A DNA stretch of 64,000 nucleotides from Paenibacillus_S vulneris (GCF_039543185.1 NZ_BAABJG010000047.1:58168-122167), one strand, 5' to 3'; shown: positions 35,150-44,531, counted from the first letter of the stretch. A program made the numbers and translations. The notes: generated by a model from the sequence alone, not told the origin.

Positions 35150-35548
35150 TTATCTTTTACCATACACTTCAATCCGATTCAATGCTTTCTGCAAAGCCAC
35201 TTCCGCGCGTTTGAAGTCGTAGTTGTCCTTGGACGCCAGACGCTTCTCGGCACGTTCTTTGGCTGCTTTAGCACGCTCAAGATCGATTTGTTCCGGCAGC
35301 TCAGCGCTTTCCGCCAGAATAACCACTTTGTCCTTGCGGACTTCCATAAAGCCGCCGTTTACCGCAATATACAATTGCTTACCGTTCTGCTTCACGGTAA
35401 CCGGTGCCACTTTCAATGGAGTAACCAAAGGAATGTGATTTGGCAGAATACCAAGCTCCCCAGCTACACCCTTCACGATAATCATGTTTGCATCTTCAGC
35501 AAACACTTTACGTTCAGGAGTTACGATTTCCAGTAGGAAAGTACTCAC
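35150..35548 (-). CDS. atpC: ATP synthase F1 epsilon subunit
   Basis: The 132-aa central-stalk subunit has the N-terminal beta-sandwich (EIVTPERKVF, GELGILPNHIPLVTPL) and the C-terminal helical hairpin rich in Lys/Arg/Ala that can inhibit the motor. The GTG start follows AGGAGG by seven bases. A shortened copy of the repeated hairpin leader lies directly upstream. Confidence 0.95.
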   Translation of the reverse strand: MSTFLLEIVTPERKVFAEDANMIIVKGVAGELGILPNHIPLVTPLKVAPVTVKQNGKQLYIAVNGGFMEVRKDKVVILAESAELPEQIDLERAKAAKERAEKRLASKDNYDFKRAEVALQKALNRIEVYGKR

Positions 35549-35552
35549 TTGG

Positions 35553-35600
35553 ATTCCTCCTAAGAGTTTGCTTCAGCAAACCACTTGGTCAGCAACTATC
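35553..35600 (-). repeat. Dispersed leader element, copy 3 (shorter)
   Basis: The minus strand reads GTTGCTGACCAAGTGGTTTGCtgaaGCAAACTCTTAGGAGGA and supplies the atpC RBS. The hairpin and the CTCTTAGGAGGA end match copy 1 exactly; the distal half has diverged. Confidence 0.5.
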
Positions 35601-35694
35601 AAACTTGAGTTCGCTAGTTTGCCATTTTTGCTGCCGTGCTCTTTATAAATACCGCTGGACAAGCCGTTAAGATTGCCCAGCGATGCTTGTTAGA

Positions 35695-37101
35695 TTACAA
35701 AGTTTTCGCTTTTGCGATCGCATCTTCGATCGTACCCACGTTGTGGAACGCCGGTTCTGGAAGATCGTCATGCTTACCATCCAGAATCTCTCTAAAGCTG
35801 CGAACTGTTTCTTTAACCGGTACGAACAGACCAGGGATACCGTTGAACGCCTCGGCCACGTGAAGCGGCTGGGACAAGAACAATTGAATCCGTCTTGCGC
35901 GTTTTACGACCAGTTTGTCTTCGTCGGACAACTCGTCCATACCGAGAATCGCGATGATATCCAGCAACTCTTTGTAACGTTGCAAGATTTTCTTAACGCC
36001 TTGAGCAACATTGTAGTGTTCTTCACCAAGAATTTCTGGAGTCAGAATACGGGAAGAGGATGCCAATGGGTCAACCGCAGGGAAGATACCCATTGCTGCA
36101 ATGTTACGCTCCAGGTTTGTTGTAGCGTCCAAGTGAGCGAACGCTGTAGCCGGAGCCGGGTCCGTATAGTCATCCGCAGGAACGTAGATAGCTTGGATCG
36201 AAGTAACGGAACCTTTTTTGGTGGATGTGATACGCTCTTGCAATTGGCCCATCTCTGTAGCCAATGTAGGCTGGTAACCTACCGCAGATGGCATACGTCC
36301 CAGAAGGGCGGATACCTCGGAACCTGCTTGCGTGAAACGGAAAATGTTGTCGATCAATAGAAGAACGTCGCGGCCTTCTACATCACGGAAATATTCAGCC
36401 ATTGTCAAGCCTGTCAAAGCAACGCGAAGACGCGCACCTGGCGGCTCGTTCATCTGGCCGAACACCATCGCCGTTTTGTCGATAACGCCGGACTCCTTCA
36501 TTTCATGGTACAAGTCGTTACCTTCACGCGTTCTCTCACCAACACCCGCGAATACGGAGAAGCCGCCCATCTCGGATGCGATGTTGTGAATCAACTCTTG
36601 CAGTGTAACGGTTTTACCTACACCCGCACCACCGAACAGACCGATTTTACCGCCTTTTGCGTAAGGCGCGATCAAGTCGATAACTTTGATCCCTGTTTCC
36701 AGAATTTCTACTTGCGTAGACAGCTCTTCAAACGAAGGAGCGCTTCTATGGATTGGGTTCGTCACGGAGCGATCAATTTCCTCGATCCCATCGATTGGAT
36801 CACCCAACACGTTAAATACGCGGCCCAAAGTAGCTGCACCAACTGGAACGCTGATAGGTGCACCAGTATCAACAGCTTCCATACCGCGAACCAAACCGTC
36901 AGTAGAAGACATCGCAACGCAGCGCACCATGTTGTCGCCCAGATGAACAGCTGCTTCAACCGTCAGGCTAATAGTTTGTTCGCCTGCTTGCTCTGCCTTT
37001 TTTTCAATTTTAATCGCATTTAAGATCTCAGGGAGGTGTCCACGATCAAACTCAATGTCGACGACCGGTCCCGTAATGTTCACAACGCGCCCTTTGCTCA
37101 C
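35695..37101 (-). CDS. atpD: ATP synthase F1 beta subunit
   Basis: The catalytic subunit is 468 aa from GTG 37101, seven bases after AGGAGG; the frame to 37128 begins before the RBS. Walker A GGAGVGKT, the catalytic Glu region GERTREGND, Walker B DVLLLIDNIFRF and the DELSDEDK (DELSEED-type) motif are present. A 10-bp hairpin (GGCAAAGCTG with CAGCTTTGTCC) lies in the gap before it. Confidence 0.97.
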   Translation of the reverse strand: MSKGRVVNITGPVVDIEFDRGHLPEILNAIKIEKKAEQAGEQTISLTVEAAVHLGDNMVRCVAMSSTDGLVRGMEAVDTGAPISVPVGAATLGRVFNVLGDPIDGIEEIDRSVTNPIHRSAPSFEELSTQVEILETGIKVIDLIAPYAKGGKIGLFGGAGVGKTVTLQELIHNIASEMGGFSVFAGVGERTREGNDLYHEMKESGVIDKTAMVFGQMNEPPGARLRVALTGLTMAEYFRDVEGRDVLLLIDNIFRFTQAGSEVSALLGRMPSAVGYQPTLATEMGQLQERITSTKKGSVTSIQAIYVPADDYTDPAPATAFAHLDATTNLERNIAAMGIFPAVDPLASSSRILTPEILGEEHYNVAQGVKKILQRYKELLDIIAILGMDELSDEDKLVVKRARRIQLFLSQPLHVAEAFNGIPGLFVPVKETVRSFREILDGKHDDLPEPAFHNVGTIEDAIAKAKTL

Positions 37102-37228
37102 TGTTTTCCCTCCTAAAAGCTCTGTCATTGGACAAAGCTGCTTGATAGCATTGACTCTGCTTCGGCTTATCGTGCCAGCTTTGCCTTATCCGTTCCTAAA
37201 TTGTGTTTAGGTTGAAGATTGAATCGTA

Positions 37229-38086
37229 TTAGCTTTGTGCGTTCGCGCCTGCGACGATCTCGGAGATCTCTTGGGTAATCGCAGCCTGACGAGCACGGTT
37301 GTACGACAATGTCAAAGTATTGATCATCTTTGTCGCGTTCTTCGTTGCATTGCTCATGGCCGTCATTCTCGCGCCGAATTCACTTGCTTTACCGTCCAAT
37401 ACGGCACTGTAAATCAGCGTCTCCGCATATTTAGGCAGCAACACTTCCAATACACCTTCCGGAGAAGGCTCGTATTCGTAGTTCGATACTGCCGTTCCGC
37501 TCATATCTTCCATAGGTAAAAGCTGCTTTACCGTAGGAATTTGGGAGATCGCATTGACAAATCTGTTATATACGAGGAACAAACGATCGTAAGATCCGTT
37601 CTCAAAGTTTTTCACTGCAGCACTAGCAACTGTCTTGATATCTCCGAAGGTCGGTGAATCAGATAGCCCAACCACCTCTTCGACGATGTTCATGTTGCGC
37701 TTGCTGAAGAAATCTCTACCTTTACGCCCGATAACGAAGATGGAATACTCGCTAGGAGATTTGTGTCTTTCCTGGATCTCCGTCATAACCCGGCGCAACA
37801 CGTTCGCATTGTAACCACCCGCCAAACCGCGGTCTGAAGTCACAACGAGATAACCCGTTTTCTTCACTTCGCGATTTTGCAGCATCGGATGCTTGATGCC
37901 TTTACTGCCTGCCGCAATACTGCCGACTACTTCCTTCAGCTTGTCAGCGTAAGGACGTGCCGCTTCAGCAGCCTCTTGGGCTCTTCTCAGCTTGGAGGCA
38001 GCAACCATCTCCATCGCTTTCGTGATTTGCTTCGTGTTTTGTTTGGACTTGATCTGGCGCTTAATCTCGCGCATTCCTTTTGCCAT
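37229..38086 (-). CDS. atpG: ATP synthase F1 gamma subunit
   Basis: The rotor shaft is 285 aa with the typical N-terminal coiled coil (REIKRQIKSKQNTKQITKAM) and C-terminal coil (MSNATKNATKMINTLTLSYNRARQAAITQE). It starts at ATG 38086. A hairpin GAGCTTC/GAAGCTC at 38179-38200 lies in the 120-base gap after atpA. Confidence 0.96.
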   Translation of the reverse strand: MAKGMREIKRQIKSKQNTKQITKAMEMVAASKLRRAQEAAEAARPYADKLKEVVGSIAAGSKGIKHPMLQNREVKKTGYLVVTSDRGLAGGYNANVLRRVMTEIQERHKSPSEYSIFVIGRKGRDFFSKRNMNIVEEVVGLSDSPTFGDIKTVASAAVKNFENGSYDRLFLVYNRFVNAISQIPTVKQLLPMEDMSGTAVSNYEYEPSPEGVLEVLLPKYAETLIYSAVLDGKASEFGARMTAMSNATKNATKMINTLTLSYNRARQAAITQEISEIVAGANAQS

Positions 38087-38206
38087 GCCTGCTCACCTCT
38101 CTCTCGAAGCTTCTCCTTTGACAGAAAAGCCTTCACTCGAAAAGCCTGTTAAAAGACTTAAAATGGAACACCGAGCTTCCCGTACGAGAAGCTCAGATTC
38201 GTTCAT

Positions 38207-39724
38207 CTATTGCGCGGAAGTTGCAAATCCTTTTTTGAACTGCTGGATTGCATCAACCAGTGCGTTCTCATTATCCGACGTCAAATCTTTCGTATCGCGG
38301 ATGTTTTGCAAAATTTCAGGACGGTTGGAATCCAGGTAAGCCAGGAATTCAGCTTCGAAGCGAGTGATATCCTGTACTGGAAGCTCATCAAGATGTCCTC
38401 TTACCACCGTGTAGATGGAAGCAACTTGCTTCTCAACCGGCAGCGGCTGGTGAACGCCTTGTTTCAAGATTTCCAATGTACGCAAACCACGGTTCAAACG
38501 AGTTTGAGTCGCTTTATCCAAATCGGAACCGAACGCTGCGAACGCAGCCAATTCACGATATTGGGCCAAGTCGGTTTTCAGCGTACCGGCAACCTTTTTC
38601 ATCGCTTTGATTTGCGCGGAGCTACCTACCCGGGATACGGAGATACCAACGTTAACCGCTGGACGTTGACCGGAGTAGAACAGGTCGGACTCAAGGAAGA
38701 TCTGTCCGTCTGTGATCGAGATAACGTTCGTCGGAATGTAGGCGGATACGTCACCCGCTTGAGTTTCGATGAACGGAAGGGCTGTAATGGAGCCTCCACC
38801 CAAAGAGTCGTTCAACTTAGCTGCACGCTCGAGCAAACGGGAATGCAGGTAGAAAACGTCACCCGGATAAGCTTCCCGACCCGGAGGACGGCGGAGCAGC
38901 AAGGACAACTCGCGGTATGCCGCTGCTTGCTTCGTCAAGTCATCATAAACGATAAGCACGTGCTCGCCTTTGTACATGAAGTACTCGCCCATCGCGCAGC
39001 CTGCGAAAGGTGCAAGCCACAACAACGGAGCAGGCTCGGAAGCACTCGCTGTTACGACAATCGTGTAATCCATAGCGCCGGCTTTACGCAGAGTTTCAAC
39101 CACGTTAACGACGGTGGATTGTTTTTGACCGATAGCAACGTAAATACATTTTACGTTGTTACCTTTTTGGTTGATGATCGTATCGATGGCAATCGCAGTT
39201 TTACCTGTTTGACGGTCACCGATGATCAACTCACGCTGACCGCGACCGATAGGAATCATCGCGTCGATTGCTTTAATACCGGTTTGCATTGGCTCATGGA
39301 CCGATTTACGGGCCATAACGCCTGGAGCCGGAGATTCAACCGGACGGAAAGTCGCTGTGTTGATAGGACCTTTACCATCCACTGGTTGACCCAATGGGTT
39401 AACGACACGACCGATCAGTTCTTCACCAACAGGAACCTCCATGATACGGCCGGTACGTTTTACTTGGTCACCTTCACGAATGTCTGTGTAAGGTCCCAAA
39501 ATAACGATACCTACGTTGCTTTCTTCAAGGTTAAAAACGTAGCCCAAAACGCCGTTAGCGAACTCAAGCAGCTCTCCCGCCATAGCGTTTTCCAAGCCGT
39601 GAGCACGAGCGATACCGTCACCAACCTGAATAACTGTACCTACGTCAACCACTTGCATATCGGATTTATAGTTTTCAATCTGTTGTTTAATCAATGTGCT
39701 GATTTCTTCAGGTTTGATACTCAA
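38207..39724 (-). CDS. atpA: ATP synthase F1 alpha subunit
   Basis: The non-catalytic nucleotide-binding subunit is 505 aa. It has Walker A GDRQTGKTAIAID, the VLIVYDDLTKQA segment and the ISVSRVGSSAQ arginine-finger region. It starts with TTG at 39724, nine bases after AGGGG, an uncommon start for such a highly expressed gene. Confidence 0.97.
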   Translation of the reverse strand: MSIKPEEISTLIKQQIENYKSDMQVVDVGTVIQVGDGIARAHGLENAMAGELLEFANGVLGYVFNLEESNVGIVILGPYTDIREGDQVKRTGRIMEVPVGEELIGRVVNPLGQPVDGKGPINTATFRPVESPAPGVMARKSVHEPMQTGIKAIDAMIPIGRGQRELIIGDRQTGKTAIAIDTIINQKGNNVKCIYVAIGQKQSTVVNVVETLRKAGAMDYTIVVTASASEPAPLLWLAPFAGCAMGEYFMYKGEHVLIVYDDLTKQAAAYRELSLLLRRPPGREAYPGDVFYLHSRLLERAAKLNDSLGGGSITALPFIETQAGDVSAYIPTNVISITDGQIFLESDLFYSGQRPAVNVGISVSRVGSSAQIKAMKKVAGTLKTDLAQYRELAAFAAFGSDLDKATQTRLNRGLRTLEILKQGVHQPLPVEKQVASIYTVVRGHLDELPVQDITRFEAEFLAYLDSNRPEILQNIRDTKDLTSDNENALVDAIQQFKKGFATSAQ

Positions 39725-39757
39725 CGAACTTCACCCCTATTCTTACAGTGCTAGTGC

Positions 39758-40291
39758 TTATTTTAACGAACTTGCCAGACGATTCAGACGCCCCGCCAAG
39801 CTTCCATCATATAAACGGTCTCCGATCCGTACTTGAATGCCGCCAAGAAGCTTAGGCTCAATAACGGTTTGAACACGGATGGTTTTATTCGTCAGTTTGC
39901 CGAATTGTGCCGCAATTTCAGCCTGTTGGGCTTCGGAAATCGCAAACGGCGCGTACACCGTAGCGCTAGCCTGACCCAGAGCTTCATTGGCGATTTTCAC
40001 ATAATCAGTAACCAACTGGGCCAAAACGCCCTCTCTACCCTTATCGATCAAAATCTGCAGCGTATTCCACACCGGTTCGGAAACATTGCCTTCAAAAATC
40101 TGCTTCAGCAGGTCCTTTTTGACGGAAGCCCCGATATTCGGATGGTTCAGGAACTTCTGCAGATCCGCATTATCCCTAATCGCACCAACTACAGATTTCA
40201 GCTCTTCTTCCACTCCGGAAATAATGCCCTTCTCCTGAGCTACCTCGAATAAAGCTTTGGCATATCGCTTCGCTACTACGATGTCACTCAT
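39758..40291 (-). CDS. atpH: ATP synthase F1 delta subunit
   Basis: The 177-aa peripheral stalk subunit has the N-terminal helical domain (VAKRYAKALFEVAQEKG) and the C-terminal conserved VQTVIEPKLLGGIQVRIGDRLYDGSL. It overlaps atpF by four bases. Confidence 0.95.
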   Translation of the reverse strand: MSDIVVAKRYAKALFEVAQEKGIISGVEEELKSVVGAIRDNADLQKFLNHPNIGASVKKDLLKQIFEGNVSEPVWNTLQILIDKGREGVLAQLVTDYVKIANEALGQASATVYAPFAISEAQQAEIAAQFGKLTNKTIRVQTVIEPKLLGGIQVRIGDRLYDGSLAGRLNRLASSLK

Positions 40292-40773
40292 ACGTTGCCT
40301 CCTACCTCTTTGAGGTAATGCTCAACCAAATCATTCTGAGTTTTCTCGTCGATTTGCTTCTCAATAATTTTGGAGGCGATCAATACAGACATCGCACTCA
40401 CTTGGCTGCGAAGAGCTGCAACCGCTTTGTTTTTCTCGTTCTCGATATCTTTAAGCGCTTCATCCTTCAAACGGTCAGCTTCTTTACGTGCTGCTGCAAC
40501 AATCTCATCCGCTTGTTTGGAGCTCGTTTGTCTAGCTTGTTCAATAATATCATGTGCTTCTTTACGAGTTTGCTGAAGGGCCTGTTTTTGCTCCTCTAAC
40601 AATTGCTCAGCTTGCTTGCGACTATTTTCAGCTGTTTGAATTTGATCCTTCACGAGCTGTCTGCGTTTTTCCATCATGCCGAACAAAGGGCCGAACGCAA
40701 ACTTTTGCAGCAGGAAGTACAAAATCAAGAAGGCTACGATTTGAATAAAAAACGTGGTCCATTCGATATGCAA
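40288..40773 (-). CDS. atpF: ATP synthase Fo b subunit
   Basis: One N-terminal membrane helix (FFIQIVAFLILYFLL) and a long charged coiled coil make up this 161-aa peripheral stalk protein. It starts with TTG at 40773, nine bases after AAGGGAG, giving MHIEWTTF. Confidence 0.94.
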   Translation of the reverse strand: MHIEWTTFFIQIVAFLILYFLLQKFAFGPLFGMMEKRRQLVKDQIQTAENSRKQAEQLLEEQKQALQQTRKEAHDIIEQARQTSSKQADEIVAAARKEADRLKDEALKDIENEKNKAVAALRSQVSAMSVLIASKIIEKQIDEKTQNDLVEHYLKEVGGNV

Positions 40774-40850
40774 GTAAGGTCACTCCCTTCTGATAACGTG
40801 GGCAAAACGAAGGCGTGGAGGCTATGCCGCCATCCCCGCCAAACGATTTC

Positions 40851-41075
40851 TTAAGCTTGGCCCATCAAGATGAACGCAAGAACCAAAGCTATGATTGGCA
40901 TTGCCTCTACTAGACCTACACCGATAAACATAGTTGTTTGAAGAGTACCACGAAGCTCAGGCTGACGGGAAATACCTTCCAAAGCACGACCTACGATCAA
41001 ACCGTTACCGATACCTGCACCAAGTGCACCCAAACCGAATACAATTGCTGCTGCTACTAATGCTAAAGCTCCCAT
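40851..41075 (-). CDS. atpE: ATP synthase Fo c subunit
   Basis: The 74-aa hairpin protein forms the rotor ring. The ion-binding Glu57 is in GVGLVEAMPII and the glycine-rich first helix is LGALGAGIGNGLIVG. The residue after Glu is Ala and the sodium-type Glu-Ser pair is missing, so proton coupling is expected. Confidence 0.96.
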   Translation of the reverse strand: MGALALVAAAIVFGLGALGAGIGNGLIVGRALEGISRQPELRGTLQTTMFIGVGLVEAMPIIALVLAFILMGQA

Positions 41076-41148
41076 TGAGAAAATCCTCCCTTAGATTGAA
41101 AAAGTTTTTATTATATGACTCGAGAATACCCGAGGTGAGTCTTGCTGC

Positions 41149-41859
41149 TTAGTGGCCCTCTTCTTCGTGGACCAAAGTTTGCGCAATGTAAACCATCGTC
41201 AGCGTCGTAAATACGAATGCTTGAATCGCACCTACGAACACACTGAAGCCCTGCCATACTAATAAAGGCAAAACTCCAAACCAGCCTGCCCCGATGATGA
41301 CAGAAATCATTAGTTCCCCTGCATAAATGTTACCGTAGAGACGGAAAGCAAGCGTCATCGGCTTAGATACCACTTCAATCAAATGCAGTGGAAGCATAGC
41401 GCCTTTGTATTCAAAGTAATGCGCAAAATAATGTTTGGTATTACGAGTAATACCCAAGTAGTGGCTAAGTACGATAACAATAACCGTTAAGGCAGCCGTT
41501 ACAGCGATGTCTGCTGTCGGCGATTTCCACCAAGCAACATGATCTTCAGTAACGATCGAGAACGGAAGTCCCAGCATGTTACCGATAAAAATATACATGA
41601 TGAGTGTCATTCCGAGCGCGATAAACGGTTTGCCGTGCTTCGACCCAATGGTGCTGCCGATAATGCCCTCAACAAACTCTACGACCCATTCCATAAAGTT
41701 TTGAATTTTCGAAGGATTCGTAACGGATCCTTTGCTAGCGCCGGAAATGGCGAGAATTAAAACAATGATACTGGTCACGACGATCATAAGCAGTGCAGAC
41801 AGATCGAAGTGCAGACCAAATAGTTCTATACCTGGCACTTGGTGTTCCATGTTTTCCAT
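41149..41859 (-). CDS. atpB: ATP synthase Fo a subunit
   Basis: The stator channel subunit is 236 aa from ATG 41859, five bases after AAAGGGG; the GTG at 41865 overlaps that RBS. The essential Arg is in TLAFRLYGNIYAGE, and the final helix FVFTTLTMVYIAQTL is typical. Confidence 0.95.
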   Translation of the reverse strand: MENMEHQVPGIELFGLHFDLSALLMIVVTSIIVLILAISGASKGSVTNPSKIQNFMEWVVEFVEGIIGSTIGSKHGKPFIALGMTLIMYIFIGNMLGLPFSIVTEDHVAWWKSPTADIAVTAALTVIVIVLSHYLGITRNTKHYFAHYFEYKGAMLPLHLIEVVSKPMTLAFRLYGNIYAGELMISVIIGAGWFGVLPLLVWQGFSVFVGAIQAFVFTTLTMVYIAQTLVHEEEGH

Positions 41860-41883
41860 TTTCACCCCTTTCCACGATTGGTT

Positions 41884-42279
41884 TTACTTCTTGGATCTTT
41901 TAATAGAAAGAATACCCAATACGAGTGTTGCCAATTGAGCAAAAAAGTATCCGATAATTGTCGTAACAAGCGCGACATGCTCCGGAAAGCGAATGGCCAG
42001 AAGCCCCGCCAATCCGGCAATGGCTGCCCTTGTTAAAAAACCTATACTGACTTTGGTAGGTACTTTTTGCTCAGGTGGAGCTGCGATCACTTTCTCGGAT
42101 AGCTTGCGAATTTTCCAAGCAAGATACCTAGCGTTGATCATGCTGACGACTGAACCAAGCATCAATCCTGCCGAATACGGTCGGAATTCGACGAAAATCG
42201 CCCATACGACCAAACAAAAGGAAAGAAAAAAGAGAAACACATTTTGAACCGTTTTCAGATGGGCCGAAAAATCATCCAT
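41884..42279 (-). CDS. atpI: ATP synthase subunit I
   Basis: The frame extends to 42471, but the ATG at 42279 has a GGAGGG RBS and overlaps the preceding stop by one base (TAATG), giving 131 aa. Four membrane helices and the motif GLMLGSVVSMINARYLA fit the AtpI family, which helps c-ring assembly and possibly magnesium or calcium uptake. Confidence 0.88.
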   Translation of the reverse strand: MDDFSAHLKTVQNVFLFFLSFCLVVWAIFVEFRPYSAGLMLGSVVSMINARYLAWKIRKLSEKVIAAPPEQKVPTKVSIGFLTRAAIAGLAGLLAIRFPEHVALVTTIIGYFFAQLATLVLGILSIKRSKK

Positions 42280-42500
42280 TATAGCCCTCCGTACTGCTTG
42301 ATCATAAAGTAAATGCTGATAATTGCAGAGACAAGACCCAGCAGAAAGCCTCCCAGCAGCCATAACTGCCCGCCTAACGTATGACTTAACCAGTCGCCGA
42401 ACCAATATCCGGCCCACAAGCATACTGCAAGGTCGATTCCAATGGCGCTCGACAATGCAGCGGCTCGCCACGGATTATCGTTGCGGTTTGGCTGTTTCAT
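42279..42500 (-). CDS. atpZ: AtpZ/AtpI-type small membrane protein
   Basis: The first gene of the operon encodes 73 aa from ATG 42500, six bases after AGGAGG. Two helices flank a short loop (SSAIGIDLAVCLWAGYW and LWLLGGFLLGLVSAI), the AtpZ pattern found before atpI in many bacteria. It probably acts with AtpI in Fo assembly. Confidence 0.8.
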   Translation of the reverse strand: MKQPNRNDNPWRAAALSSAIGIDLAVCLWAGYWFGDWLSHTLGGQLWLLGGFLLGLVSAIISIYFMIKQYGGL

Positions 42501-42526
42501 AGGCATCCTCCTGAGAATCCTCACTT

Positions 42527-42556
42527 ATTGTAACGAAGCTATGCGAGGTTTGTCAA
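42527..42556 (-). promoter_or_regulatory. Promoter of the atp operon
   Basis: The minus strand has a perfect TTGACA, an 18-base spacer and TACAAT. The transcript would start about 20 bases before atpZ. No clear terminator separates wecB from this promoter, so some read-through from wecB is possible. Confidence 0.75.
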
Positions 42557-42674
42557 TTGCCGATCTTTGTTAACAAGCCGTGATCAAAGTCACAAAAAGC
42601 CCGTCATATCAAGGTTTTTTTGGCTTACAAACCAAACAGTGCAACTGTACGCTGTAGCGTTTGTCATGAGATTG

Positions 42675-43817
42675 TCACGGTTGGAACGGCTCGGGTCTTG
42701 CAGAAGCTTGTCCGAAATGGTAAAGGATGGCTTGCACGATACGTTCCGACGCTTTTCCGTCCCCGTAAGGGTTGGCCGCTTGGCTCATTTTTTGGTATAA
42801 ATCAGCATCGGTAAGCAGCGCTTTAGCCCGTTCGTAGACCTTCTCCTCGTTGGTTCCTACCAGCTCCAGCGTGCCTGCGTCGATCCCTTCCGGACGCTCC
42901 GTCGTCTCGCGAAGAACCAGGACCGGCACCCCGAACGATGGCGCTTCCTCCTGAAGGCCTCCGGAATCGGTCAAAATCATATGCGCATGCGGGTAAATGT
43001 TATGGAACTCGAATACATCCAGCGGTTCGATCAATTTGATTCGCGGATGTCCGCCCAGCATTTCGTAGGCTGGTTCCTTCACCGCAGGGCTTGGATGCAC
43101 CGGATAGACGATCGCGATATCCTCGAATTCATCGGCAATACGTCGAACGGCGCGGAAAATTTGGCGATGCGGCTCTCCCTGCGCTTCACGGCGGTGTGCC
43201 GTCATCAGGATGAGGCGTTTGCCTTCGGCCCACTCCAGCACAGGATGGGTAAAATCTTTTTGTACCGTATACTGGAACACGTCCGTTACCGTATTGCCCG
43301 TAACAAAGATCGTATCTTCCGACTTGTTCTCCTTACGGAGATTGTTCGCGGACAAGTCCGTTGGAGCGAAGTGGAGGTCCGACAGCACACCGGTTAACTG
43401 ACGGTTCATTTCTTCCGGATACGGGGACATCTTGTTCCAAGTTCTCAGTCCCGCTTCCACGTGCCCTACTTTTACCTGCTGCATGAAAGCCGCATAGCTC
43501 GCGAGGAAGGTAGTCAACGTATCGCCGTGCACAAGAACCAAATCCGGCTTCTCTTCACGGAACACCGGATCGAGGCCCTGCAGTACGCGAATCGTAATCT
43601 CATTCAGCGTTTGGCGCTCCTTCATTACGTCCAGGTCGTAATTCGGCTTAATTTTGAACGTATCCAGCACCTGATCGAGCATCTGACGATGCTGCGCGGT
43701 CACGCACACCAAAGATTCGATCTGCTCGGGATATTTTTGAAGCTCCAGCACCAATGGAGCCATCTTGATAGCTTCCGGTCTTGTGCCGAAAATCGTAATT
43801 ACCTTAATTTTGCTCAT
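42675..43817 (-). CDS. wecB: UDP-N-acetylglucosamine 2-epimerase (non-hydrolysing)
   Basis: The enzyme converts UDP-GlcNAc to UDP-ManNAc. The 380-aa protein has the family motifs FGTRPEAIKMAPL at the N-terminus, GDTLTT, HVEAGLRTWN, the TAHRRE loop and LTDSGGLQEEAP. The product feeds the TagA-type transferase at 6800-7543, so the wall-polymer pathway is split between two loci in this window. The Bacillus homologue mnaA also lies between upp and the atp operon. Confidence 0.95.
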   Translation of the reverse strand: MSKIKVITIFGTRPEAIKMAPLVLELQKYPEQIESLVCVTAQHRQMLDQVLDTFKIKPNYDLDVMKERQTLNEITIRVLQGLDPVFREEKPDLVLVHGDTLTTFLASYAAFMQQVKVGHVEAGLRTWNKMSPYPEEMNRQLTGVLSDLHFAPTDLSANNLRKENKSEDTIFVTGNTVTDVFQYTVQKDFTHPVLEWAEGKRLILMTAHRREAQGEPHRQIFRAVRRIADEFEDIAIVYPVHPSPAVKEPAYEMLGGHPRIKLIEPLDVFEFHNIYPHAHMILTDSGGLQEEAPSFGVPVLVLRETTERPEGIDAGTLELVGTNEEKVYERAKALLTDADLYQKMSQAANPYGDGKASERIVQAILYHFGQASARPEPFQP

Positions 43818-43865
43818 GTTCGTTCCCCCTCCACTATGCCGTTCATCCCTACTACTTCTATTGCC

Positions 43866-44495
43866 TTATTTCGTCCCAAATAAACGGTCACCGGCATCGC
43901 CGAGGCCCGGGATGATATAACCGTGATCATCCAAATAATCGTCAATGGCAGCAACATAAATATCGACATCCGGATGCGCTTGTTGGACCGCTTGTACACC
44001 TTCAGGCGCAGCAATCAGACACATCAGCTTAATTTGCGAGCAGTTTCTATTCTTCAGTGCGGTAATGGCAGCATTCGCCGAGCCTCCGGTGGCCAGCATC
44101 GGATCGATAACGATCAGCTCCCGCTCCGTTACATCGGTAGGCAGTTTGGCGTAGTATTCTACCGGCTCGAGCGTTTGCGGGTCGCGGTACAGCCCAATAT
44201 GGCCGACCTTGGCTGCCGGGACAAGCTTCAATATTCCATCCACCATGCCTAAACCGGCACGCAAAATGGGGATCAATCCTAGCATCCGGCCGGAAATAAC
44301 ACGGCATTCGGCGGTAGCTACAGGTGTCTGCACCTCTACCTTTTGCAAAGGAATATCCCTTGTAATCTCGTAAGCCATCAGCGTGGCCACCTCATCGACA
44401 AGCTCCCGAAAATCTTTCGTCGTTGTCGCCTTGTCTCTTATGTAAGTGAGCTTGTGCTGTATCAACGGATGATCGCACACAAATACTTTTCCCAT
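43866..44495 (-). CDS. upp: Uracil phosphoribosyltransferase
   Basis: The 209-aa enzyme salvages uracil to UMP with PRPP. The PRPP loop is in VIDPMLATGGSANAAI and the uracil-binding end is YIIPGLGDAGDR. It starts at ATG 44495 after AAAGGGG, with a TATAAT at 44526-44531 upstream. It lies about 50 bases before wecB. Confidence 0.96.
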   Translation of the reverse strand: MGKVFVCDHPLIQHKLTYIRDKATTTKDFRELVDEVATLMAYEITRDIPLQKVEVQTPVATAECRVISGRMLGLIPILRAGLGMVDGILKLVPAAKVGHIGLYRDPQTLEPVEYYAKLPTDVTERELIVIDPMLATGGSANAAITALKNRNCSQIKLMCLIAAPEGVQAVQQAHPDVDIYVAAIDDYLDDHGYIIPGLGDAGDRLFGTK

Positions 44496-44525
44496 ACTAT
44501 GTCCCCTTTACGCCAAATCTTGTCT

Positions 44526-44531
44526 ATTATA
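44526..44531 (-). promoter_or_regulatory. -10 box upstream of upp
   Basis: A TATAAT on the minus strand lies about 30 bases before the upp start. No good -35 is seen at 16-18 bases, so this is only a candidate. Confidence 0.4.

Noticed and set aside
38210..39754. 514-aa open frame on the plus strand opposite atpA
   Set aside because: It lies antisense to a firmly identified, conserved gene; the frame is open only because of atpA codon bias and has no family features.
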